Part shown: piece after piece, positions 26,033 through 33,979 of the stretch
Position numbering within the stretch: position 1 is the first letter of the stretch
Layout of the letters: each line of letters begins with the position of its first letter
Assembly: GCA_035285595.1 (NCBI GenBank)
Contig: JAYKGV010000061.1
Location: 1 to 64,000 of the forward strand
Length of the DNA: 64,000 nt
DNA from: VGJW01 sp035285595
Lineage (GTDB): Bacteria > Cyanobacteriota > Sericytochromatia > S15B-MN24 > VGJW01
Direction: 5' to 3'
Position numbers and translations under genes: made by a program
The notes under the pieces: model-generated
Database searches by the model: none
Told to the model about the DNA's origin: nothing
Seen by the model: the letters and a program-made list of their open reading frames with translations, nothing else

Positions 26033-26962
26033 ATGAGACATTCCTGGCGAGCGAATATGATGGCAGCCGCGTGCGCCGCGACGGTGCTTGGCTGCAATGT
26101 GTCCCCCGAGACGCTCCAGCAGGCGGTGCAGGAGGCGGCGACCTTGCTCAAGGATGCCGGCGTCAAGCTGGAATTCCTGGATGCCGACGGACAGGCCGTG
26201 GTGCTGGCTGAAGAGGACATCGATGCGGTCTATCTCGACGGCAAGGAGCTGTCGGCGGCGGACTATGACGTGGTGGAGGGTGAAGTTCGCTTCAAGGGCC
26301 TCGAAGCCGACGACAGGACCCGCAAGGTCGAGATTCGCCTGAAGGATATCGAGCAGCCACTGACCACCACGCTCGTGGCGAAGGACGGGCGCCAGAAGCC
26401 CGCAGAGAACCGCTTGGCCATCGTGCAGGACAGCCTCGGTGGGGTCGTGTTCCAGCCCAACGGTGATTTGGTGAAGTTGCGCGAGGAGCAGCGCCGCAAG
26501 GACGTCCTGTCGCGGGTGACTCTGGACATACGCTACATGGGTTTGCTCAGACCACCGCTGCATGCGGGCTTTTTCACGCAGGAGGGGTCCTGGAGTCATT
26601 TCCCGCGGCCCGAGCAGCCCGCGGCGACCTGGTCCGCCAAGGTCGTGGCCTTTGATGTGCAGGTCTTCAATCTACTGGCCCCGAAGCAGCCCCCTACCGC
26701 TTCACCCTCGGCCGATCCTGCCCGGCTGCCCGGTGCCGGCCTGTGGGTCTTGGCAGAGCGGCCCGATGGCAAGGCTGTCATCTATTCGGTCAGATTCACG
26801 AAGGCCGATGGCCTGAAGCTGTATCAGCAAGAGCCTCCGATGCCTCAGACGCTTACCTTGGCCAACCTCGCAACCAACAGCCCCGAGGTCTTCGACAGCG
26901 TCCTTGCAGCCACAGCGGCCAAAAGGATTCGTGAGGTCCCGGCTCCGCCCCAGCCGAACTGA
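26033..26962 (+). CDS. Lipoprotein of unknown function
   Basis: A 309-residue lipoprotein that I do not recognise. The signal has a basic start (MRHSWR), a short hydrophobic core and the lipobox VLGC. The mature part begins with a helical stretch and then strands that include an internally consistent acidic/aliphatic pattern (AVVLAEEDIDAVYLDGKEL). A Pro-rich loop lies near residue 230. GGAGAGG is 14 bases before the ATG, which is rather far. Alternative starts at 26057 or 26060 would lose the basic n-region. It is followed by a terminator-like hairpin. Confidence 0.72.
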   Translation: MRHSWRANMMAAACAATVLGCNVSPETLQQAVQEAATLLKDAGVKLEFLDADGQAVVLAEEDIDAVYLDGKELSAADYDVVEGEVRFKGLEADDRTRKVEIRLKDIEQPLTTTLVAKDGRQKPAENRLAIVQDSLGGVVFQPNGDLVKLREEQRRKDVLSRVTLDIRYMGLLRPPLHAGFFTQEGSWSHFPRPEQPAATWSAKVVAFDVQVFNLLAPKQPPTASPSADPARLPGAGLWVLAERPDGKAVIYSVRFTKADGLKLYQQEPPMPQTLTLANLATNSPEVFDSVLAATAAKRIREVPAPPQPN

Positions 26963-26972
26963 GCGTCCTCGG

Positions 26973-27006
26973 CCCGGCGTGTCCCGACCCTCAGGGATAC
27001 GCCGGG
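26973..27006 (+). terminator. Hairpin after the lipoprotein gene
   Basis: CCCGGCGTGTCCC (26973-26985) pairs with GGGATACGCCGGG (26994-27006) over 13 bp with one G-U pair and an 8-base loop. There is no U-tract, so it may act as a Rho-assisted or 3'-end stabilising hairpin. Confidence 0.6.
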
Positions 27007-27053
27007 TGCACCTTCCCGCGTGACCGTCGGCCCCTTGCCGTGCCCCAAGGCCG

Positions 27054-27059
27054 TATGAT
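27054..27059 (+). promoter_or_regulatory. -10 element placed for a leaderless MFS mRNA
   Basis: TATGAT is followed by exactly 7 bases and then the ATG at 27067, so transcription would begin at or next to the start codon. No good -35 lies 17 bases upstream. Confidence 0.35.
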
Positions 27060-27066
27060 GGGGCCG

Positions 27067-28233
27067 ATGAGACGCTTTTCTTCTCTTGCCGTGTTGGCCG
27101 CTTTTCTGTTCCTGACCATGGCCGGCTTTGCCCTGATTATTCCTGTCCTGCCGCAGCGCGTGGCGGATATGCCGCGGCCTGATTTGGCCCCTGATGTCGC
27201 GATGGGGATTCTGATGGGGAGTTACGCGGCCGTGCAGTTCGTGATGGCTCCGTGGTGGGGGCGGGTCTCCGACCGACGAGGGCGCAGGCCGGTGCTCCTG
27301 ATTGGGGGGGTCGGCTTTGCCCTTGCTCTGGCGGGCATGGCCGCGGCCGAAACCTTTTCCATGCTGCTGGCGGCCCGGTTGGCTGGCGGCTTGATGGCCG
27401 CGGCCCTGCTGCCGGCGGCTCTTGCCGCAGTGGATGATCTGGCCGGGGAGGTCGGGAGGGGTAGAGGCATGGCTCTGGCGGGCGCTTCGCTAGGCCTTGG
27501 CTTCGTACTTGGACCGGCACTGGGGGGCTGGTTGTCGATGGGGGGGGACCTGCGTCTGCCGTTCGTGGTCGCGGCGGTCTCCTGTACCGTGGTGGTGGCC
27601 CTCGCGGCCGTCGTCCTGCCCGAGACCCGGCCTGCCGATGCCCTGCCGAGGAGCCGTAGTCTCAAGCAGGCGCTTGCGCTGTCCTGGGAGCGAGGCAGGC
27701 CCTTGTTCCTGGCCGGTCTCTTGCAAATGATGCTCTTTTCAGGCATGGAGGCCGTGCTCGGCATTCATCTGCTTGAGCGTTTCGGCATGGGGCCGGCGGC
27801 TCTGGGTGCCACCTTGGGCGTGATGGGTCTCGTGTCTGCGGCCGTTGCCGGAGGGGGGGGCGGTCGTCTCATCGAACGCTTGGGTGAGAACCAGACGCTC
27901 ACCTTGGCCTTCGTTGCTTTCGCCGGGGGGTTTGCGCTCATGGCTTTCCCACTGGGCTTTCCCGGCGTGGCTGCTGGACTCTTCCTGTTGGGCGTGGGCT
28001 CGGCCCTGATGCGTCCGTCACTGTCCGCAGGCGTCGGGAGGCGCCTGCCAGGGGATGCGGGCACGGGCCTGGGAGCGCTGCAGTCCTTTGAGGCCCTCGG
28101 AAGGGCCGTTGGCCCCTTGTTGGCAGGGTTGGCCCTTCATTCGATGGGACGTGGGGCGTGGGGCATCTCGGCACTTCTCGCTCTGGGGGGCATTGGCCTC
28201 GGACGCTGGGCCGCACGCGAAGGGGAAGCCTGA
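27067..28233 (+). CDS. MFS transporter (TetA/DHA1-like)
   Basis: A 388-residue, twelve-helix major-facilitator transporter. The MFS signature between helices 2 and 3 is clear (GRVSDRRGRRPVLL), and GASLGLGFVLGPALGG in helix 5 matches motif C of drug/H+ antiporters. It is probably an efflux pump, though the substrate is unknown. Starts at 27040, 27055 and 27058 are also in frame; 27067 is preferred because it removes a non-hydrophobic leader. The diacylglycerol-kinase-like gene follows 22 bases later in the same direction. Confidence 0.85.
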   Translation: MRRFSSLAVLAAFLFLTMAGFALIIPVLPQRVADMPRPDLAPDVAMGILMGSYAAVQFVMAPWWGRVSDRRGRRPVLLIGGVGFALALAGMAAAETFSMLLAARLAGGLMAAALLPAALAAVDDLAGEVGRGRGMALAGASLGLGFVLGPALGGWLSMGGDLRLPFVVAAVSCTVVVALAAVVLPETRPADALPRSRSLKQALALSWERGRPLFLAGLLQMMLFSGMEAVLGIHLLERFGMGPAALGATLGVMGLVSAAVAGGGGGRLIERLGENQTLTLAFVAFAGGFALMAFPLGFPGVAAGLFLLGVGSALMRPSLSAGVGRRLPGDAGTGLGALQSFEALGRAVGPLLAGLALHSMGRGAWGISALLALGGIGLGRWAAREGEA

Positions 28234-28255
28234 GGCCTTGCTCCCCGTTCGTCCC

Positions 28256-29167
28256 ATGGTGCTGGTGAATCCCGCCGCCCGAAGGGGAGGGCGTCGTGGC
28301 TTGCTCGAGGACTTTCTGGCCGGCTTGGCCTTGCCAGGCGCCGTGGGTATCGTCCCGGCCAGTCGCGAGGAGGCTGTTGCCCGGATGGCCGAGGCAGGGG
28401 CAAGGGGACACGACGGCTTGATCGTACTGGCTGGGGATGGAGGACTCAACGCGGCTCTGCCTCCGGCGCTTGCGCAGAACCTGCCCCTGGCGGTCTGCCC
28501 GGCAGGAACGGCCAACGACTGGGCCCGGCACGTGGGGATGCCCCGGCATCCTTGGCAGGCGGGGGCGGCGCTGCGCTCCGGTCGTCTGGCCCGTGTCGAC
28601 GTGCTCGAGGTGGAGGGGCGTCCCTTCCTGACCGGCGGAGGCCTGGGCGCCGTAGCGGCCGTGGCCGAGTCCGTGAACCAGGCCAAGGCGAGGTCCGATG
28701 CCCTCGGGGCTTTCACCCGCGCACTCGGGGCGGCTGTCTACTTGGTTCATACGGTCGGGGTCGTGCTCGGGCGTCAGGATGTGTGGTTCGACTGGACATT
28801 GACCCATGAGGACGGCACCGCGCGACAGTTCCGCAGCTTGGCGGTCTTCGTTCACAACGTGCCAACGATCGGACACTTCGTCCGCGCCGTGCCTGCGGCC
28901 CGTCCGGACGACGGACGCATGGACCTGATGGCGCTGCTGGGAACGGGGAGGCTGGGGATCTTGCGGGATGTCGCACGGCTGAGCGCCCCGTTCGTCCCGC
29001 GCCCCTTTCCCGAGGCACTGCTCGAGGGAGGCCACGCATGGACCCTGGCCGCGGAGCGTCCTTTCGTCTTTCACGGAGATGGCGATCCCTTGGCGGAGGG
29101 AAAGGTGATGCGCTTCGCCTCGCGGCCTGCGGCGCTTCTCGCGTGGTTGCCGGGACGGGCGGACTAG
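28256..29167 (+). CDS. Diacylglycerol kinase-like lipid kinase (YegS/LCB5 family)
   Basis: A 303-residue protein of the DAGK catalytic family. It starts MVLVNPAARRG, the family's usual first strand. The nucleotide loop is VLAGDGGLNAAL, where most relatives have GGDGTLN, so the Thr is Gly here. PLAVCPAGTANDWARHVGM matches the family LPxGTANDxAR motif. Near the C-terminus FVFHGDGDPL corresponds to the usual DGE turn. It should phosphorylate a diacylglycerol or related lipid with ATP on the cytoplasmic side. It is downstream of an MFS gene and convergent with the BtaA-like gene, next to a cluster of lipid-type enzymes. Confidence 0.85.
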   Translation: MVLVNPAARRGGRRGLLEDFLAGLALPGAVGIVPASREEAVARMAEAGARGHDGLIVLAGDGGLNAALPPALAQNLPLAVCPAGTANDWARHVGMPRHPWQAGAALRSGRLARVDVLEVEGRPFLTGGGLGAVAAVAESVNQAKARSDALGAFTRALGAAVYLVHTVGVVLGRQDVWFDWTLTHEDGTARQFRSLAVFVHNVPTIGHFVRAVPAARPDDGRMDLMALLGTGRLGILRDVARLSAPFVPRPFPEALLEGGHAWTLAAERPFVFHGDGDPLAEGKVMRFASRPAALLAWLPGRAD

Positions 29168-29181
29168 ATCCAGCCTGCCCC

Positions 29182-30303
29182 TCAGGGGTCGACACGGGCG
29201 ATCTTGAAATTGGTGTAGATGAATCGGTCCTGGCGATGCAGGACGACAGCCTCGTCATCCAGCGAGGTCAGGCCCGGCAGGTCGGGCATGGGGCGCTCCA
29301 GCAGCGTATTCCACCAGCACAGGCGGGCTCCGGGACGCGCGGAGGCCGTGAGGTCCGCATGCAATGCGACCACGTCGGTCCACGGCATCCAGTCGAAGAC
29401 ATTGGACAGATTGAAACGGTCGAAGGTGTCCGGATGAAAGGCATCCTGCAGTTGGCCATGGCACATCTTCAGCCTCACCAGCCGGCTGGCGAGGTGCTCC
29501 TGGTTCTCGCGCGCAAGGTAAGGCGGCAGGGCGACGTCATCCGCGGGCAGAGCTCCCTCGAGTATCAGGCGCATGAAGAAATTCTCCCTCATGGGCAGCC
29601 CCGTCAGGATGTGTTCCGCACGGGCCCTCAGCGCGTCACCCAGAGCCCCGCCCTCCACTTGCCTGAAGTGAGCGGGATCCTTGACACGCTCCAGCACGGC
29701 TCGACTGAAGAAAGTACGGAAGAGGCCGCGCCAAAGCGCTCCTTGCCAGTGCTCTGAAAACCGGCGCGCCTGCTCGGCTGGGTCGTCAAGCGTGGCGAAC
29801 TCCGCAAGGAACCTGTGCCCCAGCACGAGGCGCAGGAGCCTGCCGAAGGCAAGCAGGTAGCGTTCCAGCTTTCCCGACAGCAGAATCCCCTCTTGCAGGT
29901 CACGTCTCTGTTCGTCGAAGAACGCACGGGCATCGGGCGACAAAGCGGTGCGAATCTGCCGGTACAGGCCCAGACGATCCCGGGCGGCACCAAAGCCGAG
30001 GAGCGCCAGCTTGTCCTCGTGCCCGAGATGGGCCAAGGCTGCCATCTTGAGTTCGAGGACGTGAAGCTGGCGGATATTCATGTCCACCACCACGAGTTCT
30101 TCGGGATCCTCTGCCAGAAGGGCGAGGCTGTTGCAGCCTCCCGAACCCACGGAAAGGATACGCTGGCCGGGTCGGGGAGCCAGGGCCCGGAGCATGACCC
30201 GGGCATCTTCCCAGCAGTTGGCGTAGCCGATCCCCTGATGGAAGGGACGGGCGGCGATGGCGCGGTTCGGGACAGACGCGGAGGAGGGCGAAGTCGGCTT
30301 CAA
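29182..30303 (-). CDS. BtaA-like DUF3419 protein (SAM-dependent aminocarboxypropyl transferase)
   Basis: A 373-residue DUF3419/BtaA-family protein. The diagnostic IGYANCWEDARVML appears near the N-terminus, followed by the SAM-binding LSVGSGGCNSLALL and VVDMNIRQLHVLELK, and late in the protein FNLSNVFDWMP. BtaA transfers the 3-amino-3-carboxypropyl group of SAM to diacylglycerol, the first step of betaine lipid (DGTS) synthesis. The methyltransferase BtaB is not in this window, so the final product could differ. The start is uncertain: TTG at 30303 avoids overlapping the divergent UbiA-like gene, while the ATG at 30435 would add 44 residues and overlap it by 82 bases. Confidence 0.82.
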   Translation of the reverse strand: MKPTSPSSASVPNRAIAARPFHQGIGYANCWEDARVMLRALAPRPGQRILSVGSGGCNSLALLAEDPEELVVVDMNIRQLHVLELKMAALAHLGHEDKLALLGFGAARDRLGLYRQIRTALSPDARAFFDEQRRDLQEGILLSGKLERYLLAFGRLLRLVLGHRFLAEFATLDDPAEQARRFSEHWQGALWRGLFRTFFSRAVLERVKDPAHFRQVEGGALGDALRARAEHILTGLPMRENFFMRLILEGALPADDVALPPYLARENQEHLASRLVRLKMCHGQLQDAFHPDTFDRFNLSNVFDWMPWTDVVALHADLTASARPGARLCWWNTLLERPMPDLPGLTSLDDEAVVLHRQDRFIYTNFKIARVDP

Positions 30304-30318
30304 GGCATGACGGACGGG

Positions 30319-30347
30319 TGGACCGCCGGGGCGGCAGGGGGTATGAC
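30319..30347 (+). promoter_or_regulatory. Leaderless promoter of the UbiA-dikinase operon
   Basis: TGGACC (30319-30324, 4/6 match to TTGACA), a 17-base spacer, then TATGAC (30342-30347), followed by exactly six bases and the ATG at 30354. Transcription is predicted to start at the A of the ATG. It sits in the 50-bp divergent gap with the BtaA-like gene. Confidence 0.5.
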
Positions 30348-30353
30348 CAAAGG

Positions 30354-31301
30354 ATGAGCCAGGCAACTTTGCCCCAGCATACCCGAGCTCCCGCGTGGCG
30401 GCGCTGGTGGGAGTATCAAGCGGAGCGCTTTCCACTTGCCACGCATCTGGTAGGCATTCTGCTGTTTTTCGGCTTGGCGCATGGCGGAGCGGTGGCGCTG
30501 GCCACAGAAGGACCGGTCCCGGTGGGCGGCCGCACGGCCCTTGCGTTCTTCCTGACCTTTCAGGTCTTTCTGTTGCTGCGGGTCATGGACGAGTTCAAGG
30601 ACTTCGCCGACGATGCGGTCAACCATCCTGAGCGGGTCGTCCAGCGCGGGGTCGTCACGCTACCGGAGCTCAAGGTCCTCGGCATCGGCATCGGTGTGTC
30701 GATGGCAATCCTTGCTCTGGCGCTGGGACGCGAGGGGGTGGTGGGTTTTGCTGCGGTGACGGCTTTTTCGGGGCTGATGCGCGTCGAGTTTTTCATCGGC
30801 CCATGGTTGCGCCAACGGGTCCTGACCTATGCTCTTCTGCACCAGGGCATCGTGCCACTGCTCTGCGTGGCCGTGGGCCGCCTGGCCGCGGGACCCGCCG
30901 GTCTCGGGGCGGAGTACCTGCTGGTGGTGGGAGTCGCGGTCGGGCTTGGCCTCGTCTTTGAACTGACACGCAAGGCGAGGGCACCGGAAGAGGAGCTTGA
31001 AACGCTTGCGACGTACACCCGGGTTCACGGCCCGTTCGGAGCTTCCTTGGCGGCTTTCGTGGCGTTGGCCCTGGCTGTCCTTGCGGCCAGCTGGTTGGCC
31101 CTGCGTCTCGCGCTGCCGGTCGGAAGCCTTGTGCTGGTCCTGCTGTCGGGATTTGCGGGTACTCTGGTTCTCGGGGTGTTCGCGGTGCGACCGTTTCCTG
31201 AAACGGCCAAGGTCGTCCGCATCATGGGCACGGTGGTGTTCGTCCTGATTCAGGCTGCATTGGTCTTGGGCTTGTGGGTGCAGCGAGGGTTTGCTTGGTG
31301 A
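30354..31301 (+). CDS. UbiA-type membrane prenyltransferase-like protein
   Basis: A 315-residue integral membrane protein with eight or nine hydrophobic helices. The first Asp-rich motif of the UbiA superfamily appears as RVMDEFKDFADD (76-87), followed by PERVVQRGVVT, the counterpart of the RPxxxG segment. A second polar motif, ELTRKARAPEEE (203-214), sits where UbiA enzymes have the second Asp-rich site, but here it is Glu/Lys/Arg-rich. Members join an isoprenyl diphosphate, or CDP-alcohol-like donor, to an acceptor in the membrane. It is the first gene of a coupled operon; its stop overlaps the next start as GTGA. The substrate is unknown. Confidence 0.8.
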   Translation: MSQATLPQHTRAPAWRRWWEYQAERFPLATHLVGILLFFGLAHGGAVALATEGPVPVGGRTALAFFLTFQVFLLLRVMDEFKDFADDAVNHPERVVQRGVVTLPELKVLGIGIGVSMAILALALGREGVVGFAAVTAFSGLMRVEFFIGPWLRQRVLTYALLHQGIVPLLCVAVGRLAAGPAGLGAEYLLVVGVAVGLGLVFELTRKARAPEEELETLATYTRVHGPFGASLAAFVALALAVLAASWLALRLALPVGSLVLVLLSGFAGTLVLGVFAVRPFPETAKVVRIMGTVVFVLIQAALVLGLWVQRGFAW

Positions 31302-33979
31302 ACCGAACATCTGGACCCTCGGCGTTCGAAGCTGCTCATACGCTTGGACGGCTGTTGTTGACCGATGAGGATGCCGCCAGCGGAGAGCGCGCGCTTGCCG
31401 GGGGCAAGGCCGCACAACTGTCCGTCCTGCGCTCGATGGGATTGAGGGTGCCCGGTTGGCTGGTGTTGACGACCCATGCCTACGAGCTGTGGCGCCTGGC
31501 GGACCAACCCGATCAAGTTCCCCGAGACCTGGCGGAAATCCTCCGGCGCGGCATGGAGGGGCGCTGGGGCGAGGCGGCGAGCACCATGAGATTCGCTGTC
31601 CGTTCCTCGGCCGCAGGCGAAGACAGTGGCTCCAGCTCCTTCGCCGGCCAGTTCCGCACGATTCTGGGTGCCCTGGGCATCGACGGTGTCCTTGCCGCCC
31701 TGCCTGGAGTATGGGGCGCCGCCGCGTCCGAAGGCGTGCTGGCTTATGCTCGCCAGCGGGGGGTGAGTCGAGAGGCCCTGCGCCTTGCGGTGGTCATTCA
31801 GGAACTCGTGGTCCCCGAGGCCAGTGGGGTCGTGTTCTCGGCACATCCGGTCACGGGGGATCGCGAGGAGGTCGTAGGACGGGTGGGCTGGGGCCTCGGC
31901 GAGGGCGTCGTGGCCGATCTGGTCCCCTCGGACGGGTTTTCGGAGCGCACCGGCGAGGTGCGTTACGAAACGGCAGACAAGGAGTCTGCCGTGGTCCTTG
32001 AGCCAAGTGGAACAACGGTGCTGGGACCCGTCGACGAGAATCGACGCCTTGTTCGCTGCCTGACCGATGCCGAGGTGCGTGAACTGGCTTGCGAAGCCCG
32101 CAGGATCGCCCGTCTGGCCGGCCATCCGCAGGACATCGAATTCGCGAGGATGGCCGACGGTTGGGTGTTCCTGCAGACCCGTCCCGTGACCACGCTTGAA
32201 CCCGGCTTGCCCTCTTCCGGGAGGGCAGAGGTCCACGTGGGGACGCTCGAACGGCTGTGGGACAACTCGAACATCGTCGAGTCTTACAACGGCGTCACGA
32301 CTCCCCTGACCTTCAGCTTTGCCAGCCAGGCCTATACCATCGTCTACCAACAGATTGCCGCCTTGCTTGGGGTGCCGCCGCAGACCCTGCAGGCCAATGC
32401 GGCGACCTTCAGGAATATGATTGGCTTCCATTCGGGTCGTATTTACTACAACATGAGGAATTGGTATCGCATCGTCGCCCTGCTGCCGGGTTACGAAGCG
32501 AACAAGGCCTTCATGGAACAGATGATGGGCGTCAAGGCCACGGCGCAGGTCGGCGCGGACACGGCGCGCGCAGGCATGCTGGCCAGGTTCGGGCCGGTCC
32601 TCGTGGTGGCGGGTCGCTTGCTCTGGGCATATCTGACCATCGACCGCCGAGTCTCGGCTTTCCAGCACCACTTCAACCAGGTTTATGAGGCGTGGAGGCA
32701 CAAGGATTGGGCGAGCATGCCGCCCGATGCCCTGGCCGAGGCTTACGATGAGCTCGAACGTTCCCTGTTGTGGCGTTGGCAGGCGCCCATCCTGACAGAT
32801 ACCTTCGCGATGGTGGCCTACGGTCTGCTCCGTCGGCTGTGTGATCGCTGGTTGCCGGGGGCGGACTCCTCCTTGCAGAACGATCTGCTCTCGGGAGAAG
32901 GTGGCATCGAATCGACCGCGCCGACGCACTGGTTGCTCCGAAAGGCCGCCGAGCTGGCTTCCCAGCCCGAGCGAGCCTCAGCGCTGCTGGCGCGGGAGGC
33001 AGCCGACGTGCCGGCATGGGTCGACCAGGGCGATCCCGTCCTGGCTTCGGAGGTGGCCGGATTCCTGGATCGATGGGGGTTTCGGTGTATGGACGAGCTC
33101 AAACTCGAGGAGCCCACGCTCAAGGACGAGCCTTCCTTTGTGTATGCCATGTTGCAGAACTACCTCAAGCTGGCCGCCGTAGGCCGATTGCCCTCAGCCG
33201 ATGCGGAATCTGACCTGCGCAAGGCGGCCGAGGCCGAAGTCCGCACGCGATTGCGCGGTCGTCCCCTGCGTGCCTGGTTGTTCTTCCGTGTGCTGGGCGA
33301 GGCTCGCAAACACGTCCGGAATCGCGAGAACCTGCGCTTCTCTCGGACGCGAATCTTCGGCGTATGCCGCGAGTTGTTCCGTGCGATGGGCACGCATATG
33401 ACGGCCAGTGGCCTCCTGTCGCGGCCCGGCGACGTCTTTTACCTTACCGTTCCTGAGGTTTGGGCTTGGGCAGAGGGTCGTGCCGTGACCACGGACCTCA
33501 AGGGGCTTGCGGCCTTGCGCGCGAGGCAGTTCGAGTCCTGGAAGACCATGGAGGTGCCCGAGCGTTTCACGACGAACGGCGTGCCTTCCCTGTCACGGAG
33601 GGACATCGCGCGGTCCGAACGGCGCGCGGGGCCTGACGACGAGGGGGTTCTGCACGGGGTCAGCTGTTGCCCCGGCAAAGTCACGGCACCGGTTCGTCTG
33701 GTGCTGCGTCCTGCCGACGCTGAGGGATTGGCCGGCCAGATCCTGACAACGGTTCGAACGGATCCCGGATGGATCCCCCTTTATCCTGCTTCGGCTGGTT
33801 TGCTGATCGAGCGGGGCAGCATCCTCTCTCATTCGGCCATCGTGGCACGTGAGATGGGCTTGCCGGCCATCGTGGGCATTCCCGGCCTGTCCCGGGCCGT
33901 GATGGAGGGGCAGACGGTGACGATGGATGGCAGGGCCGGTACCGTGCGGCTCCGCGACCCTGCGGAATCGTGCGTATGA
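31298..33979 (+). CDS. Dikinase-like enzyme: ATP-binding domain plus C-terminal phosphohistidine domain (rifampin phosphotransferase architecture)
   Basis: An 893-residue protein related to PEP synthase and PPDK. The N-terminal ATP-grasp (PPDK_N) domain spans ~30-300, with GGKAAQL (35-41), VRSSAAGEDSGSSSFAGQF (101-119), QDIEF (278-282) and QTRPV (293-297). The swivelling phosphohistidine domain is at the very C-terminus, GSILSHSAIVAREMGLPAIVG, with the carrier His near 845. There is no C-terminal PEP/pyruvate TIM barrel; instead ~500 residues of unrecognised sequence lie between the two domains. This order matches rifampin phosphotransferase and PigC-like enzymes, where the middle domain binds a small-molecule acceptor. 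A GTG start overlaps the UbiA-like stop, and ATGA couples it to the next gene. Confidence 0.85.
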   Translation: MNRTSGPSAFEAAHTLGRLLLTDEDAASGERALAGGKAAQLSVLRSMGLRVPGWLVLTTHAYELWRLADQPDQVPRDLAEILRRGMEGRWGEAASTMRFAVRSSAAGEDSGSSSFAGQFRTILGALGIDGVLAALPGVWGAAASEGVLAYARQRGVSREALRLAVVIQELVVPEASGVVFSAHPVTGDREEVVGRVGWGLGEGVVADLVPSDGFSERTGEVRYETADKESAVVLEPSGTTVLGPVDENRRLVRCLTDAEVRELACEARRIARLAGHPQDIEFARMADGWVFLQTRPVTTLEPGLPSSGRAEVHVGTLERLWDNSNIVESYNGVTTPLTFSFASQAYTIVYQQIAALLGVPPQTLQANAATFRNMIGFHSGRIYYNMRNWYRIVALLPGYEANKAFMEQMMGVKATAQVGADTARAGMLARFGPVLVVAGRLLWAYLTIDRRVSAFQHHFNQVYEAWRHKDWASMPPDALAEAYDELERSLLWRWQAPILTDTFAMVAYGLLRRLCDRWLPGADSSLQNDLLSGEGGIESTAPTHWLLRKAAELASQPERASALLAREAADVPAWVDQGDPVLASEVAGFLDRWGFRCMDELKLEEPTLKDEPSFVYAMLQNYLKLAAVGRLPSADAESDLRKAAEAEVRTRLRGRPLRAWLFFRVLGEARKHVRNRENLRFSRTRIFGVCRELFRAMGTHMTASGLLSRPGDVFYLTVPEVWAWAEGRAVTTDLKGLAALRARQFESWKTMEVPERFTTNGVPSLSRRDIARSERRAGPDDEGVLHGVSCCPGKVTAPVRLVLRPADAEGLAGQILTTVRTDPGWIPLYPASAGLLIERGSILSHSAIVAREMGLPAIVGIPGLSRAVMEGQTVTMDGRAGTVRLRDPAESCV

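Noticed and set aside
24848..26599. 583-residue minus-strand frame and a 440-residue extended ctaA
   Set aside because: The 583-residue frame is a different frame across ctaA and a divergent gene. The N-terminal extension of ctaA before 25848 has no conserved or hydrophobic sequence.
31298..33979. Naming the dikinase-like gene ppsA or ppdK
   Set aside because: The PEP/pyruvate-binding barrel is missing and the domain order is that of rifampin phosphotransferase, so a PEP synthase name would mislead.
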